Positions 23,378 to 35,429 of a stretch of DNA of 64,000 bases are shown here, piece after piece. Source of the stretch: Marchantia polymorpha subsp. ruderalis (lineage: Eukaryota > Streptophyta > Marchantiopsida > Marchantiales > Marchantiaceae); assembly GCA_037833965.1 (NCBI GenBank), contig AP031354.1, positions 21,492,001-21,556,000 on the forward strand, given 5' to 3'. The first letter of the stretch is position 1. Each line of letters starts with the position of its first letter. The translations under genes were made by a program, and so were the position numbers. The notes under the pieces are model-generated. The model had not been told where the DNA came from. It did no database searches and was given only the letters and a program-made list of their open reading frames with translations.

Positions 23378-26300
23378 ATGGCCGAGCGTAAGGTGGATCC
23401 TCTGGATGCAATCAGAGCCTTGATGGCAAATTACTCGCCAGTGATCGATGCGCTCGTCGTTCCGTCCGAGGATTATCATCAGGTCGGTTATACTGCTGTT
23501 TCTTGTTTTCTCGGACTCTTCTTCCTTCCTGCTTTTAATTCTGTTCTCTGTCCATCGGTTGGGTTCTGTATCTGTGACGTCTGGCTCTGGCTCTTTCCTG
23601 ATCTGCCTGCCGTGTTGTCTTACGATTTTGAATTCTGGTGGACTGATCTTACGTCGGTTTCGGCGTTGGTGGTCGTTTTAACATGTTCCACCTGTTTTTA
23701 TCATTTTTTAAGCTGATTTCTAACATTTCTGGAAAGTCGTCAGCAATATTACTCAATCTTGCTTTGGTTGCTTGGATTTGCCCGCTCATGAGTCGATATT
23801 TGAATATTTGAATTGATTTGATGCACAGTGGCCAGACATGTCTACTGGCGAGTTATGCCTATTAGTGTTCCGACTGATGTGTCACAGAAGATACGTCTTT
23901 TTTTTCTGGAGCAAGATATTTTACTTGAGTATGCTCAGTAAGTAATATTCTCATGGAATGTGGCCTAAGAGTATTTTGAAGCCCGGGACTTGCTCCAAAT
24001 TTCGTTGGAAACTGGACGGTCAGTGTGGTGGGAGATTAGTGAAGCGCTGCAATGCAAGGCAGGGGCACCTTTTCCTGAAACCTTTCTCCATCCCTCAATG
24101 CACAAGCTGGGTTCTAGAAACGTATGGGTTTTCATTGGTTACGCAGCTGCAACGTACTTGGTTCAGACGGTTCAGACTGCTCACTGCCTCTTGTTGACAA
24201 AGTAATGATATTTTCGAGGATGTGGTTGTATTTGACTTCAAATCACTCTGTTCTGTGCCTAGTTGATTGCCAACGTTGAGGTTCAATAGTTGATGTTTCG
24301 TGTCCCTCGAGACCAATTTGGTTTGATCTTATGTGTACCTGTGTGAAGTGTTAATTGATGTAGAGAACTTAACTTCGAAGTAATGTGACTATCGGTCAGT
24401 GGGGTGTGATTTTAGTGGCTCTAGTTCTTCAGATGTTTCGTATCGTTGCTGGACTGTCATATAATTCCCTTGTTTGCTGTACATTGATGAAAATATGATA
24501 TGTTGTAACAGTTGTGTTCACTACTTTTACGAATTCTGCCAGTGAATGTGGTGTGATGTTCGACAACTGATTCTGTCATGGTATATAAATGAGTTCAGAG
24601 TGAGTACACAGCCGACGCCGACAAGCGGCGGCAATTTGTTTCCGGGTTCACTGGAAGTGCAGGTACGCTACTGGTAGCGTTGTCCATTAATTTTGTTGTG
24701 TACCGTAGCTAGCCAGAAGTATATATTGAGAACCTCTGCTGCACCTACTCTACTCTCGTACCACCATGTTTAATAGCCATTTTCTGCATTTGACAGTTGT
24801 TTAGTTGGGGGACCAAAAATATACTGAAACTAGTTGTCTTGTTCAATTCGCATGAAACCACGAGTAGAAAAACTATATAGGAAGATACAACATATATTAT
24901 TTCGGAAGGCTCAGATGGCGGCAGGAAAAGTCGTGGAAAGAGGCTTTAGAACCAGCTGAGATAAGAGGAAGATCAAAAATATTCGCAGAAGCTTCTTCGT
25001 GGACTGGCCTTTTTATAACAAATTCCCGCATTGAGTAAAGAAAGAATATGGCCGGCGAGGTGTCTCAATGCATGTCCCGTACATGCTTTCATCAGTAAGC
25101 GGACTCTGGGCTGCGGTATGTTGAAATAGCACTTCATGGTCCCTGCACAGGTGTAGCCGTGATCACGAGTACAGAGGCTTTGCTGTGGACTGATGGACGG
25201 TACTTTTTGCAAGCGACTCAAGAACTCAGCGACAGATGGAAACTCATGAGGATAGGAGAAGACCCTTCCTTGGAACAATGGTTGGCTGATGTAAGACGGA
25301 GTTGTGCATCATTACAAATCAATGCGTACATACAACCATGCATGTTCATTGTGATGGTTTTGGCTTGATTCTTTCAGTCTTTCATGACCTTGAGTTCTAG
25401 TCAACGCATGGGATTGGTATTACTATGTCTGGACTCCGCTTGATATACTGTGTGCTCAAAATTGAACTTCTGAATTTGCCAGAATTTGGACAAGAATGCA
25501 CATGTGGGTGTGGATCCTTGGTGCATATCCGTTGATACTGCAAACAGATGGGAACAAGCTATTTCCAAGCAATCTCAGAAAGTTGTACCACTCAAACACA
25601 ATCTTGTTGATGCTGTTTGGGAAAGTCGTCCATCCGCGACGATTGTTCCTGTAACTGTCCATCCTTTGGAGTACACAGGTCGGTCTGCAACAGAGAAAAT
25701 TGCAGAGTTGCGGGCAAATCTGCTAAAAGAGAATGCATCTGCAATGATTGTTTCCACTCTAGACGAGGTAAGTGTTCAAATCTGAAAGATTTCACACTAC
25801 TCTGCGTATTTATGCTTTGTACGCTGCTGTTTGCGAATGTGAATATTGTTTTTCTTGAAGAAAAATAGAGCAAGTGAATTGGGACACTCACAAAGCCAAT
25901 TGCCGCGTTGGTACAGGTTGCATGGCTGTATAATATAAGGGGTGGGGATGTTCTGTACAACCCAGTCGTGCATGCATTTGCTATTGTTACTCACAAATAT
26001 GCCTCGATCTATGTGGACAAGAGAAAAGTAGATTCTAAGGTAATACTCTCTCTCTATCAAGTATATTTTAGAAATATGTAAATTTGAGCCTTTTGTAAGA
26101 AACGATCGTAGTTAAAAAAATCGATGGTTCCGCAGATTTTCAAAGATCCCCAGTTATCTCTCCTGTTACATCGTTCAACTAACTGAAGTAGCAATACGTT
26201 TTTTTACAGCAGACATTTCAAGTATATTTTCTAACTGCCAAATTCTGCTAGGGAGTTGCAAATGCAGGGAGTGGTTACGCCGTTAGTTAGCCAGTTGGAG

Positions 26301-29300
26301 AACGCAAGATGCGTTCTCCAACTGGCGCACCTGGCGCAACAACAACCGCTTTGAAGTACGAATGACGGAATGCATTTAACTCGGTTGAGATTGATCTGTC
26401 GGTGTAGGTCGAGGCTTATTTGGCGGAGAATGGCATCGATGTATACGATTATGACTTGAAAGCCATACTGCAAGATGTTGAAGGACTTGCAACGTTAGAT
26501 GCTCCAAAGGATGATATTGTATCAGATAGAGTTGAAAATGGAATTGGTTCTGATGGACCGTTGCCGAATTCGGGTCATGAGAATGGGTTCAGTTCTGTAC
26601 AGGAGGATAACAACAGCCCCATCAAAATTAGTACTCCACTTGTCTGGATGGACCCAGCAACCTGCAGCTTTGTGTTGTATGCCAAACTTCCTGCGGACAA
26701 AGTGTTCTTACAACAATCACCTCTGGCGCTTGCCAAAGCACTTAAGGTAATTTGCAACTTCTTTCAAGTTTTTACCTTGTTTTGTTCTTTCTGTACAATA
26801 TCTTTTTCCCAAGGAGATGGACTGAGTTGAGAAGCTCCGCACGCATTCAGCCATAGAAGATAGTCCCGAAAGAAAGACATACATTTGAATGGGTATTGGC
26901 AATCCGCTGGTTATCCTCCATATTTTGGGACCATCTTCTATAGTTGAAAATGTTTAAGTTATTTACTCTATCTATATCTCTACCTTCATAAGGACCCATA
27001 AATTCCTGAACTTCACTGTAAATATGTGATTTCTATGGATCACATTTTCACATTGTTCAAAATCCTATAATCCAAGAATATCTTATCAAATTGATTACAT
27101 GAATGTCACACACAACATTGTGTAACGACTTTTTTATTCTTCTTTGATCCTTCACAGCATCCAGTGGAGCTTGAGGGCCTCAGACGATGTCACATTCGAG
27201 ATGGAGCTGCTGTTGTGGAGCATACGGCCTGGCTTGATGCACAGGTAAGTAGATCCTACATTTTCTTCGCTGGACAGCATGTGTTTTTCCTAAATCTTTG
27301 CTCGGACATACTCATGCATCTGTTTCAACCTTCACGAATGAAACTGCAATCGGTGACGGTGTATGGAGAAAGGCTGAACAAGTTTCGAGGATGTTGTGGA
27401 TATTGTTACCTTGCGTGGTGTCAGCTCAAGAAATCAACGGTTAATTGGTTAAGATGTTGTTAATCTGGTGATGTACAGATGCAGGAATTGTATGGAGCTG
27501 CAGGTTTTTTCACAGAAGCCAAGGATACTCTTAAACGCAAGCGCACGTGAGTTGCTGCAGTCAACCTGTAGACGTATATTCTTGGATGCGGACTTTCATT
27601 AGATGAAGGTCTTTAGAAACTGAGTCCTGAAATGTACTTATTAAGGAGCAAGTCATAGTCATTGTCCTTCGTCATTTCTATTCGCTTGGAGGACTGCTTA
27701 TGTCGAGTTCTTAGGATGTATTACAACTTCAGTTAACTGGTGGCAGACCTAAGCCCATGAAGTTCGAATAGTGATAAGCTGGCTGAAGGTACGTCATCAC
27801 GGTTCTTGACCTTACTAGAATGCCAGAACTGTTGCTCTTTGTCTTTCAATAATATTCTCTGCATTGTTTTTGGGTAACATTGCAGGGAAGCAGAGAAGAT
27901 GACAGAAGTATCTGTTAGTGACAAGTTGGAACACTTCCGCTCACAGCAAGAGGTTGGGCAAGAGTTTGAAGTGCTCCTGTTCAGCTTAAATTTTTACCGT
28001 TACTTTCATTTCACAAGTTCTCTGTGATCTGAAGATTGTGATTTTGGAGCTGAACCACTCTTGGGTTCAGATCTCACCATAGATGTCAGTATGAACATAG
28101 TCTTTGAAATGTATATAGCTACATTGACCTAGTGCAGCATGCATATGACTTAGACTACTCGTACTTACATATATGTTCGGATCCATGTTGCAGTTTTTCA
28201 GAGGTTTGAGCTTCTCAACAATAAGTGGTGTCGGCTCCAACGGAGCTATTATCCACTACCATCCAGAGCTTAAGACCTGTGCAGAAATGCAAGCTGATAG
28301 CATGTACCTCTGTGATTCTGGAGGGCAGGTACGTTAAAGGCTTAAGGTATTTAGTACTGTAGGTACTGACTCGTACACTGCCGAGATCTTGGACGTCAAG
28401 TTGATGTTTTTGAACCTTGCATCAGTTTCTTGTAAATGATGATTGACTTTGTAGAGTTGAGATCCCAGTTTGTGATACCTTCATATACATGAAAATCAGT
28501 ACGAACAGGTTTTTCTCATTCAAGAATGTAGATGTTTGTAGATACTGATCCCAGTGATGTGCTATTTTCACCTAATAACAGTATTCAGACGGAACCACTG
28601 ACATCACACGAACAATGCATTTTGGTAAACCGACAGCACATGAGAAGGTCTGCTATACACAGGTAAAGTATGTTTCTCTGAACAATATCAAACGATTAAT
28701 TTGTCTGCTTCAACACCTCCGATGGTTGACAAGGAATTACATACCCAAGTATTCACCAGTTGGTTCATAGGGATGTGAATTATTCACATTTTTCACTTTG
28801 AACAGAATTCCTTTCCCTTTATTCTTAGGCTGTTGCTCCATCTATATCTGCTGTACTTGCACATGAGGATAATTTAGTGGAAATTTTTACAGTAAAAGCC
28901 CTTTTGTGCAGGTTTTGAAGGGCCATATCGCTCTGGACATTGCTATTTTCCCCAATGGCACAACTGGTATGTTACAACAATTCAAATGCGTATTCTGTTT
29001 ACAGTCTTTCATTTCTTCCTCTCCGCAAGAGATCATCGTTTGGTTTCCAGTGTCCCTCCTCAGAACCCACAAACCAAACAAGAAATAAAGTTTAGCCAAC
29101 TGATTTTGAAACTTTCGGTATCTCTTCCCGCAGGGCACGCCCTTGACATCCTAGCAAGAGTGCCTTTGTGGACAGAAGGATTGGATTATCGACATGGCAC
29201 CGGACATGGTGTCGGTAGCTTCTTGAATGTGCATGAAGGTTTGTTGGCCTCCTTCTGAAACGGTTATTAAAGTGAAAATTTTGAAAAGTATCACACATAC

Positions 29301-30290
29301 GAAAGAGTTTGTACATCTAATACTTTATCGTATCTTTGACATAAGAGTGTTAACGTAAGTAGCTCTTTTCAGTTTAAGTCATTGATTATCAATATCATTT
29401 GTGTCAATGTTTTTCTTCGTGCTTCAAGATCTTCTTCTGCAATTCAATATTTTTCATGCCCAAATCTGTGTGGCTATACATATTTAATCTTGACACGAGT
29501 GTTGATATTGGAATTTTGGTTTGCTTCGTATAGGTCCTCATTTGATCAGCTTTAGGCCTCAGGCTCGCAATGTTGCTCTTCAAGCAACCATGACCGTTAC
29601 CAATGGTAAGAGTCCATCAGTTGACGACTGTATTTGATCCACCGTGTTATATTCCGCCTAGATTTACAACCCAACCATTAGTGTCTGAATTTGTTGCAAT
29701 GGATTAGTCTTGAAGCATATTTTGGAATGCTTTGCGAGGCTAATTAGGAAGCCAGAGCGATAATAATTCAAGAGATGAAGTTTTGTGGAAATAGAAACTT
29801 AGAGATCAGCTAAGGAGCAAGTTGTCTTTCTATCTGGAACAGAGCCGGGTTATTACGAAGACGGTAATTTTGGGGTGAGGATAGAGAACGTGATGATTGT
29901 GAAGGAGGCAGAAACGAAATTCAACTTCGGCGACAAGGGTTATCTCGCTTTTGAACATGTCACCTGGGTACGCATCACATCCTTATGATCAACTTTGGCT
30001 GTTTGCAGTTTTACATTACTGATATACTTCTCTCTTCTTTTGTGGATGGTGATTATGTCGACTGTGGAGGTGCTCCATGTAAATTTTTTTCAGCCTAGGA
30101 TTGAAATTCTGCCCCTGTTTATTGGCAGGTTCCATATCAAACAAAGCTCATGGATCTTTCTCTTCTCTCGGAGGCCGAAAAAAACTGGATTGATCTGTAT
30201 CACAAAGAATGTCGGGAGAAATTGACACCTCTCCTCTCTGGCTATAGTCTGGATTGGATGATGAAAGCTACTGAGCCGCTTCCTCGGTAA
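23378..30290 (+). CDS. APP1: Aminopeptidase P (Xaa-Pro aminopeptidase), cytosolic type
   Basis: Sixteen exons: 23378-23482, 24599-24662, 25151-25290, 25483-25767, 25917-26039, 26408-26746, 27158-27244, 27479-27546, 27886-27952, 28194-28328, 28582-28662, 28912-28966, 29134-29238, 29534-29605, 29843-29967 and 30129-30290. All are GT-AG and frame-consistent, giving 670 residues. The enzyme removes an N-terminal residue preceding proline and works as a dimanganese pita-bread-fold metalloprotease. Motifs: [12 protein letters not shown] (exon 3) and VGVDPWC (exon 4) in the N-terminal domains; the catalytic domain shows metal ligands Asp467 and Asp478 ([17 protein letters not shown]), His541 (GTGHGVG), Glu576 (NEPGYYEDG) and Glu590 (VRIEN), in the family spacing. 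No transit peptide is evident, so the cytosol is likely. Exon 6 holds a polar insert of about 50 residues (near EGLATLDAP to NNSPIK), which makes the protein somewhat longer than usual. Confidence 0.95.
26290..26326. repeat. Perfect 17-bp hairpin in APP1 intron 5
   Basis: GCCAGTTGGAGAACGCA (26290-26306) and its exact complement (26310-26326) flank a 3-nt loop. It sits about 80 bases upstream of the exon 6 acceptor. A GC-balanced 17-bp stem with a 3-nt loop is unlikely by chance in this AT-rich intron. Confidence 0.8.
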
Positions 30291-32149
30291 ATCCAGCTAT
30301 ATTTGCCAGCTCAGTTTCTTCACATGTCTCATTGATGGCACTATCTAGGGTGCAATCACCCGTTGTAGATAAGTGAGCATGCTGGAAGCTTTATGCTTGT
30401 ACATATCCAGCTTGAAGTGATCACTGTCATCAGATATTTAGGAGAAGTCAGGGAACTTATGAGCTGCCAAAAGTTGGCCTCTTTGTCCAGAGAAGAAGAG
30501 TTCAACGTCGCAGATCAATAGAGACGGGACGACAGGTTTTCAATGACAAGCTGAATGTGAATGAAATTTCAGTTCTTTTTTTGCACATTGGAGAGAATTT
30601 GGTTGACTGTGCGCATTAATGTGTTTTGTATCTTGTCCTTTTACTTTTTGAAAAGAACAAACCTCGACCTGTAGATCTTTCTCGTCCTGGCCAAGTGGCG
30701 ATAAGTAAACAATTATGCACATGACATCTCCTTCCTCACTCGTTCTCAGGTGGCTTTGCTTCGCACCTCCGGCCCGTTCCCGGCAGGTCGAGCATTATGT
30801 TCTAAAAATATTTCTTTGTCAACTTTTTTAGCATAATAAACTGAGGATAGCAAATAAAAAGTTTACTTCGAGGAATAGGATAATCTCGCGGCCTCTTGAT
30901 CCATGAGGATATGGAGGATAATGTCTAACGGGTGAAACTAGTAATTGTAGGGGTTATCATATACGTAGCAGTAAGATGCAAATGGGAGAGTTTTGATACC
31001 TATGGCAAAAATTTCGTGACGGGTCTCTTCCATTTTATCAATTTGACAGTTTAATGGCCGGCCGTGGAATATCTACCCAACAAGTTCCTTATTGTCGCTT
31101 AGTGGATTCAAAATCACAAAGAAGTGGGTATCGCAAACGTCAACTTTCAATGTGTATTTCGATGGCGGATATTCGAGATTTATCAATTTAATCGAATTTC
31201 AGCTCAACGATATCCTATTAAAACTTGAGACTGACAGTCGATTTTTCACGGAAAGTCTAAGGGAGTTGGTCAAATTTCTGGTAGTGGAGGTGAACATGTT
31301 CACTGTTAATTTTTTATCACACATTTTTTTCTATTCTAAATTTTTTACGACATTTTTTGGAAGATTTTACAATATTTTTAGTACACTTTTGCCATGGTCG
31401 GTACCATAGATAGTTTCACTCCTTTCTATAAATTACCAACTTACGTTTTTACTTACTGTAATTACTCAATTTTAACAATTTGATTTTTCTCGAATATTAT
31501 CTGTAGCATATAATTCTTTCGTACGTTTGTACATCTATGTATACAAACGTAGATTTAGACATATAAACGTACAAAGGTGTTATATGCTTATTAAATGTTT
31601 TGAAAAGATGAATTATTTCGAAATAAATGTGATATTTAAATATTGGTGTGAAATATATGTTTTATGTTTTATATAATTTTATTTTTTTTCCTACTATTTC
31701 TAAGTTATAATAATAAAATGGTTATTATATGAGATTTTCAATTTTTTAATCATATGTTTCACATCATGTTTTTCTCATAAGTGGAAGAAAAGGGTCAAAC
31801 TTATAAAATATGTAGGGGTAGATGCATGTTGCAGACGACCATTTGTCTCACATAAGACCACAATTACAATCCATCAATTTGTTTACTTCGACACAGTATA
31901 GAATTTAACCTCAACCGTTTTATTACAATTGTACAGTCTTTCAATAGAGAGTATTCATACACATTTGAGGTCTAATGTATAGTACAGAAAAGTTTCTCTT
32001 CTCGTCCCCTTTGACAATTATTGGGAAAAAGCTCCTGACGATGACAGCAATTAGCAGTCATTCCTTCAGCACATGATACGCTCCCGTTCAAACTTCGTTT
32101 TCAGTATTGATGTGCGGCAGCTGCTGCACCTTAGAGCTGAATGGATCAC
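30291..32149. other. Intergenic DNA between APP1 and the lumenal LEA-like cluster
   Basis: APP1 3' UTR is expected to about 30700. The rest is AT-rich with no credible gene. An imperfect foldback around 31518-31560 (ACGTTTGTA and TACAAACGT, then a further related copy) may be a transposon scrap. Both genes' 3' ends face this gap, so no promoter is expected. Confidence 0.45.
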
Positions 32150-33580
32150 TTACTGGGGGATAGAGTCCTACAAAATGGACAGTAAACACAATCATCAGTC
32201 ATCTGGCGTTAAGTATTCTATAAGCTATCGACTTCTACAATAAGAGAGTACTTGGTCTATAAACTATGAGGCAGGAGGGCACGCTTTGATTTCATAGATG
32301 TCTCGACCGCTCTCCGAATTTCATGTTCACATTATCTTTAAGAAGGGACTCCATGTGAGCTCGAAATGTGACTGGAGAATGATGACTTACTGTGATCTTG
32401 TCCTTGAGGTTACTCAAAAAATCTTTGCCTCCCTCGACGGCATCGCTGGCCTTATCCTGAACCTGATCAGCGACATTGCCAGCCTTGTTGCTAGCTTGCC
32501 TGGTCACACCCTGGGTCGATGCGATGTCACTCTTGACCTTGTCTCCTGTAGTCTCGACGTCGGACTTCACCTTGCTGGGTCCGTTGTTCACGAGGTCCTC
32601 GATTCCTCCTCTGACATTGTTGGCAGCATCCTCGATCGAGCTGGTTGACAAATCTCCAGCATTGTTGTTTCCCTTGAACAGGTCTCCGAGTCTGCTTCCA
32701 GCTTCCTCAACATTCTTCTTCGCCGTTTCGATCGTCTTGTCTGCTCCGGCTTGAAGACCTTCGATAGGTCCACCTCCGGCCCTGTGTGCTCACACATGTC
32801 AGATTTGGCACCAGCTGAGGAATTCTCAAATCAAAGGCGATCTATTCATCTCAGCGCAACAATTCATGCATCGAGAAAGTATTGACACTTACTGCAGGGC
32901 GAGCTTGTCGGGCTTCAGGAGAGATCCTTCGGGCAGGCGCTCACCACCGAACCGCTGCGGTGATTCGTTGGTGGTGAAATCGTCTCCGGCTTTCAAGAGA
33001 TCGTTGGCCTGCTTGGAGGTGATGGCGGCTCCGTCATTTCCTGGGCCCGAGGCAGCCAAGGAGCTCCCGGCTACCATGAATGAGCTGCCAGCGACAGCCA
33101 AAGCAGCACCGGCTGCCACTAAACCTGCCAGCATTTCCTTCCTCGCTGACCTGGGTTCCTGCGGTCGTGAGCATCCGGGGTTACGTTACTCCACCATGTA
33201 TCAGATTCGCCCACTTGCTACTCGAGGATACAATCTGATCAATCACATTTCACCAAAAAATCTACAATCCACATATTCAATCGACTCCTAGATCATTCCT
33301 GGGAAGTGAACTTGAAATTCCTTTCAGCCTCAAAATTTACAGACTGGAGACAAGAACTCGAGTGCTACACTGATTACCAGACTTCAGACAATTAAGCATC
33401 AGGATTCAGAGCAACCCTTACCTCGGATGCACTAGCCCTGATGCTCACGACGCCTCTCCGGGCAGTCTTGCATGGAGCAACACTGACGACCGGGGTGGCG
33501 AAAGAAGTCCGAGACGAGAGGAGGGAAGGGGCAGCCACAGCGCTGCTGGAGAGGGTAAGAGATGCTGTAGATGCTGCCAT
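32150..33580 (-). CDS. Putative thylakoid-lumen LEA-like protein, paralogue 1
   Basis: Four exons in coding order: 33422-33580, 32893-33158, 32391-32781 and 32150-32167 (phases 0, 2, 0), 277 residues. Exon 1 is a 53-residue Ser/Ala/Arg-rich plastid transit peptide. Exon 2 opens with EPRSARKEML, a twin-arginine-like signal with Arg-Lys in place of Arg-Arg, followed by a hydrophobic Ala/Val/Gly segment and an Ala-x-Ala type site near residue 88 (SLA/ASGPG). The mature part, about 189 residues, has the motif ANDLLKAGDDF and then a Lys/Asp/Ala/Gly-rich helical domain with 11-residue steps such as KVKSDVETTGD and KVKSDIASTQG. The last exon adds only DSIPQ and the stop. Function is unknown; the composition suggests a hydrophilic, LEA-like protectant in the thylakoid lumen. 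A TATA box and two G-boxes lie upstream. Confidence 0.85.
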
Positions 33581-33764
33581 GATTGTAAGTGAATTCGACG
33601 AATTGATAGGAGTACAGAGATCAGAAAGTTGAGCTGCAATCTGCACTGGAAATCGTAGAAATGATCTAATTGAAGAATTGGAATCGGAGATACTGCTTGA
33701 TAATGCTTACTACAGATTGCTGCTGCTCGAATGCTGTGTGATACAAGTGGCACGGCGACCGGAG

Positions 33765-33772
33765 CTTATATA
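33765..33772 (-). promoter_or_regulatory. TATA box of paralogue 1
   Basis: TATATAAG on the minus strand, 185 bases upstream of the ATG. Paralogues 2 and 3 have TATA boxes at similar distances (141 and 146 bases). Confidence 0.7.
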
Positions 33773-33848
33773 CGTGAGAGCTTCGAGGCCCGAACATCCA
33801 GCGCCGAGGCCCGATCTGACGGCCTTGAGCCTGCGACTCAAGGCCCGG

Positions 33849-33854
33849 CACGTG
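33849..33854 (-). promoter_or_regulatory. G-box/ABRE, proximal, paralogue 1
   Basis: Palindromic CACGTG in the context GGCACGTGGT, 77 bases upstream of the TATA box. Plant bZIP (ABA or light response) and bHLH factors bind this core. Confidence 0.6.
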
Positions 33855-33918
33855 GTCTAGAGGCAATGGAGCTGCGAATTGCGCCCGAGGAACAATGCGT
33901 TGAGGATAATCAACGCCC

Positions 33919-33924
33919 CACGTG
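33919..33924 (-). promoter_or_regulatory. G-box/ABRE, distal, paralogue 1
   Basis: A second CACGTG (context CCCACGTGTC), about 70 bases further upstream. Two ACGT-core elements within about 100 bases is the classic ABA-response arrangement. Confidence 0.6.
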
Positions 33925-35429
33925 TCGCGAGGAAAGTCGGCTCGCAGCCTTCGTATTGGCCCGGGGATTTCGGCCCGAGGACGAGGTCGCGATTCTGCTG
34001 TAGACGCACGACACTTGGCTCCAACGATGGTACGATGTCACGGCTGCGGGCACTTGGCACTTTGCATGCCCATGCTCGCCTTCGTTCTCGTGCTCGTGCT
34101 CCCTCCCTCCGTCTGAGACTCTGAGACTCTGAGCGAGCGAGCGAGTGAGTGAGTGAGTGACTGCCGCTGACAGTGGTCGCCTAGATCGATCTGTTGTAGC
34201 CAGGCAGAGTGGGCCTCGGGGTCGTCGAATCGAAAACGTGCGGAGTTTCGTTTCGTGGTCGTTTGGGGTCTATTGATCTGAAACTTCACTATTGATCCCT
34301 TGGATTGAGACTCGTGTAATTCGTTTGTCTCCGGTGTTCGACAATTACTGTACTCCCCCCCTCCGACATCCCGATCTGGGCTCGGGTTGTTGGGGATTCC
34401 CGTACGAGGATGGATGCCCATGACATTAGTCCGGTCTGCCTGCCAGACCGACGAAGACGGCCAATCTCCTGAAGATGCATCAGGGTCCATGGAATGCATT
34501 TGTTCCAACTGATGAGTGTCTTATCTACAGCGTATGCATTCGAGCAGACCATCAGTGCTCCATGCTGAACGATCGGGCTTCTTGCTTGCGCTTGCTGTTA
34601 GTGCGAACTGGGCCAGTAATGAGCTTGTGAAACATGGTCAGGCCCATGTTAATTTACTAGATAATTAAAGTTTAAAATGAGCATTTTAATGTACAGTGAT
34701 CAGATTATTGTTATCATGAGAACTTTCGAAATCATAATTTTGAGCTTATGATTGTGAAGTACATTCCGGTTAAAGATAAATGCTACATATTTTGCCATAG
34801 ATTGTAATAAAAAATTATCGTGAAATTGTTATGGATAGATTGTTTGATGATATACTTGAAGATGGAAATTAGGTTGTTTTAATATATTATATTGAATGAT
34901 GTTTTATCCTTTGTAGTAGAGTAATTTTATTTTTCTTTAGGTGAAAGAGAGAAAGTGTAAATATTTATTACATATATTTTGTAATGTCTAACTTGTGTTT
35001 CGGCGGTTTGGAGACGATGATTGTGAAGGCTAGTATCAAAGTATTTCAATCAGATTTGTCTTTGTTTCTGGTTGTTTCTAAACTTCATTCACTCTTGATA
35101 ATTTCGCATGGAGCTGTTCGGTACTGAGCGATTGGTGAGACATTGTGTAGATTGGAACATTAAGGTTTTATTCATAATCGTGTCATGCATATGTTACAAC
35201 TGTACAACCTCTTGCAGAGGAACGTCGTCGAGCTTTGACGGAAAGAACGTCGATGGCTCTCTATCCTCTACGATACACTACAAAACGCGCCTACTGACGC
35301 TCGCCTTCGTATAAACCCATGAGTACAATATACAATCGCCATCGCCATGTAGTCTCTTCTCTGCTCTTCGTGGCACGGTTGCTTCGCTCGCTCGCTCGCT
35401 CTGCGCTGCCTCGAAAAAATGTCGTCTGT

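Larger units (their letters stand above)
33581..35429. other. Promoter of paralogue 1 and downstream flank of paralogue 2
   Basis: The 33581-34130 part is the promoter and 5' region of paralogue 1 and is GC-rich. A GAGC/GAGT tetranucleotide run lies at 34131-34160. From 34640 to 35100 the DNA is AT-rich. A CGCT run at 35385-35400 lies just downstream of paralogue 2. No gene was seen. Confidence 0.5.
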
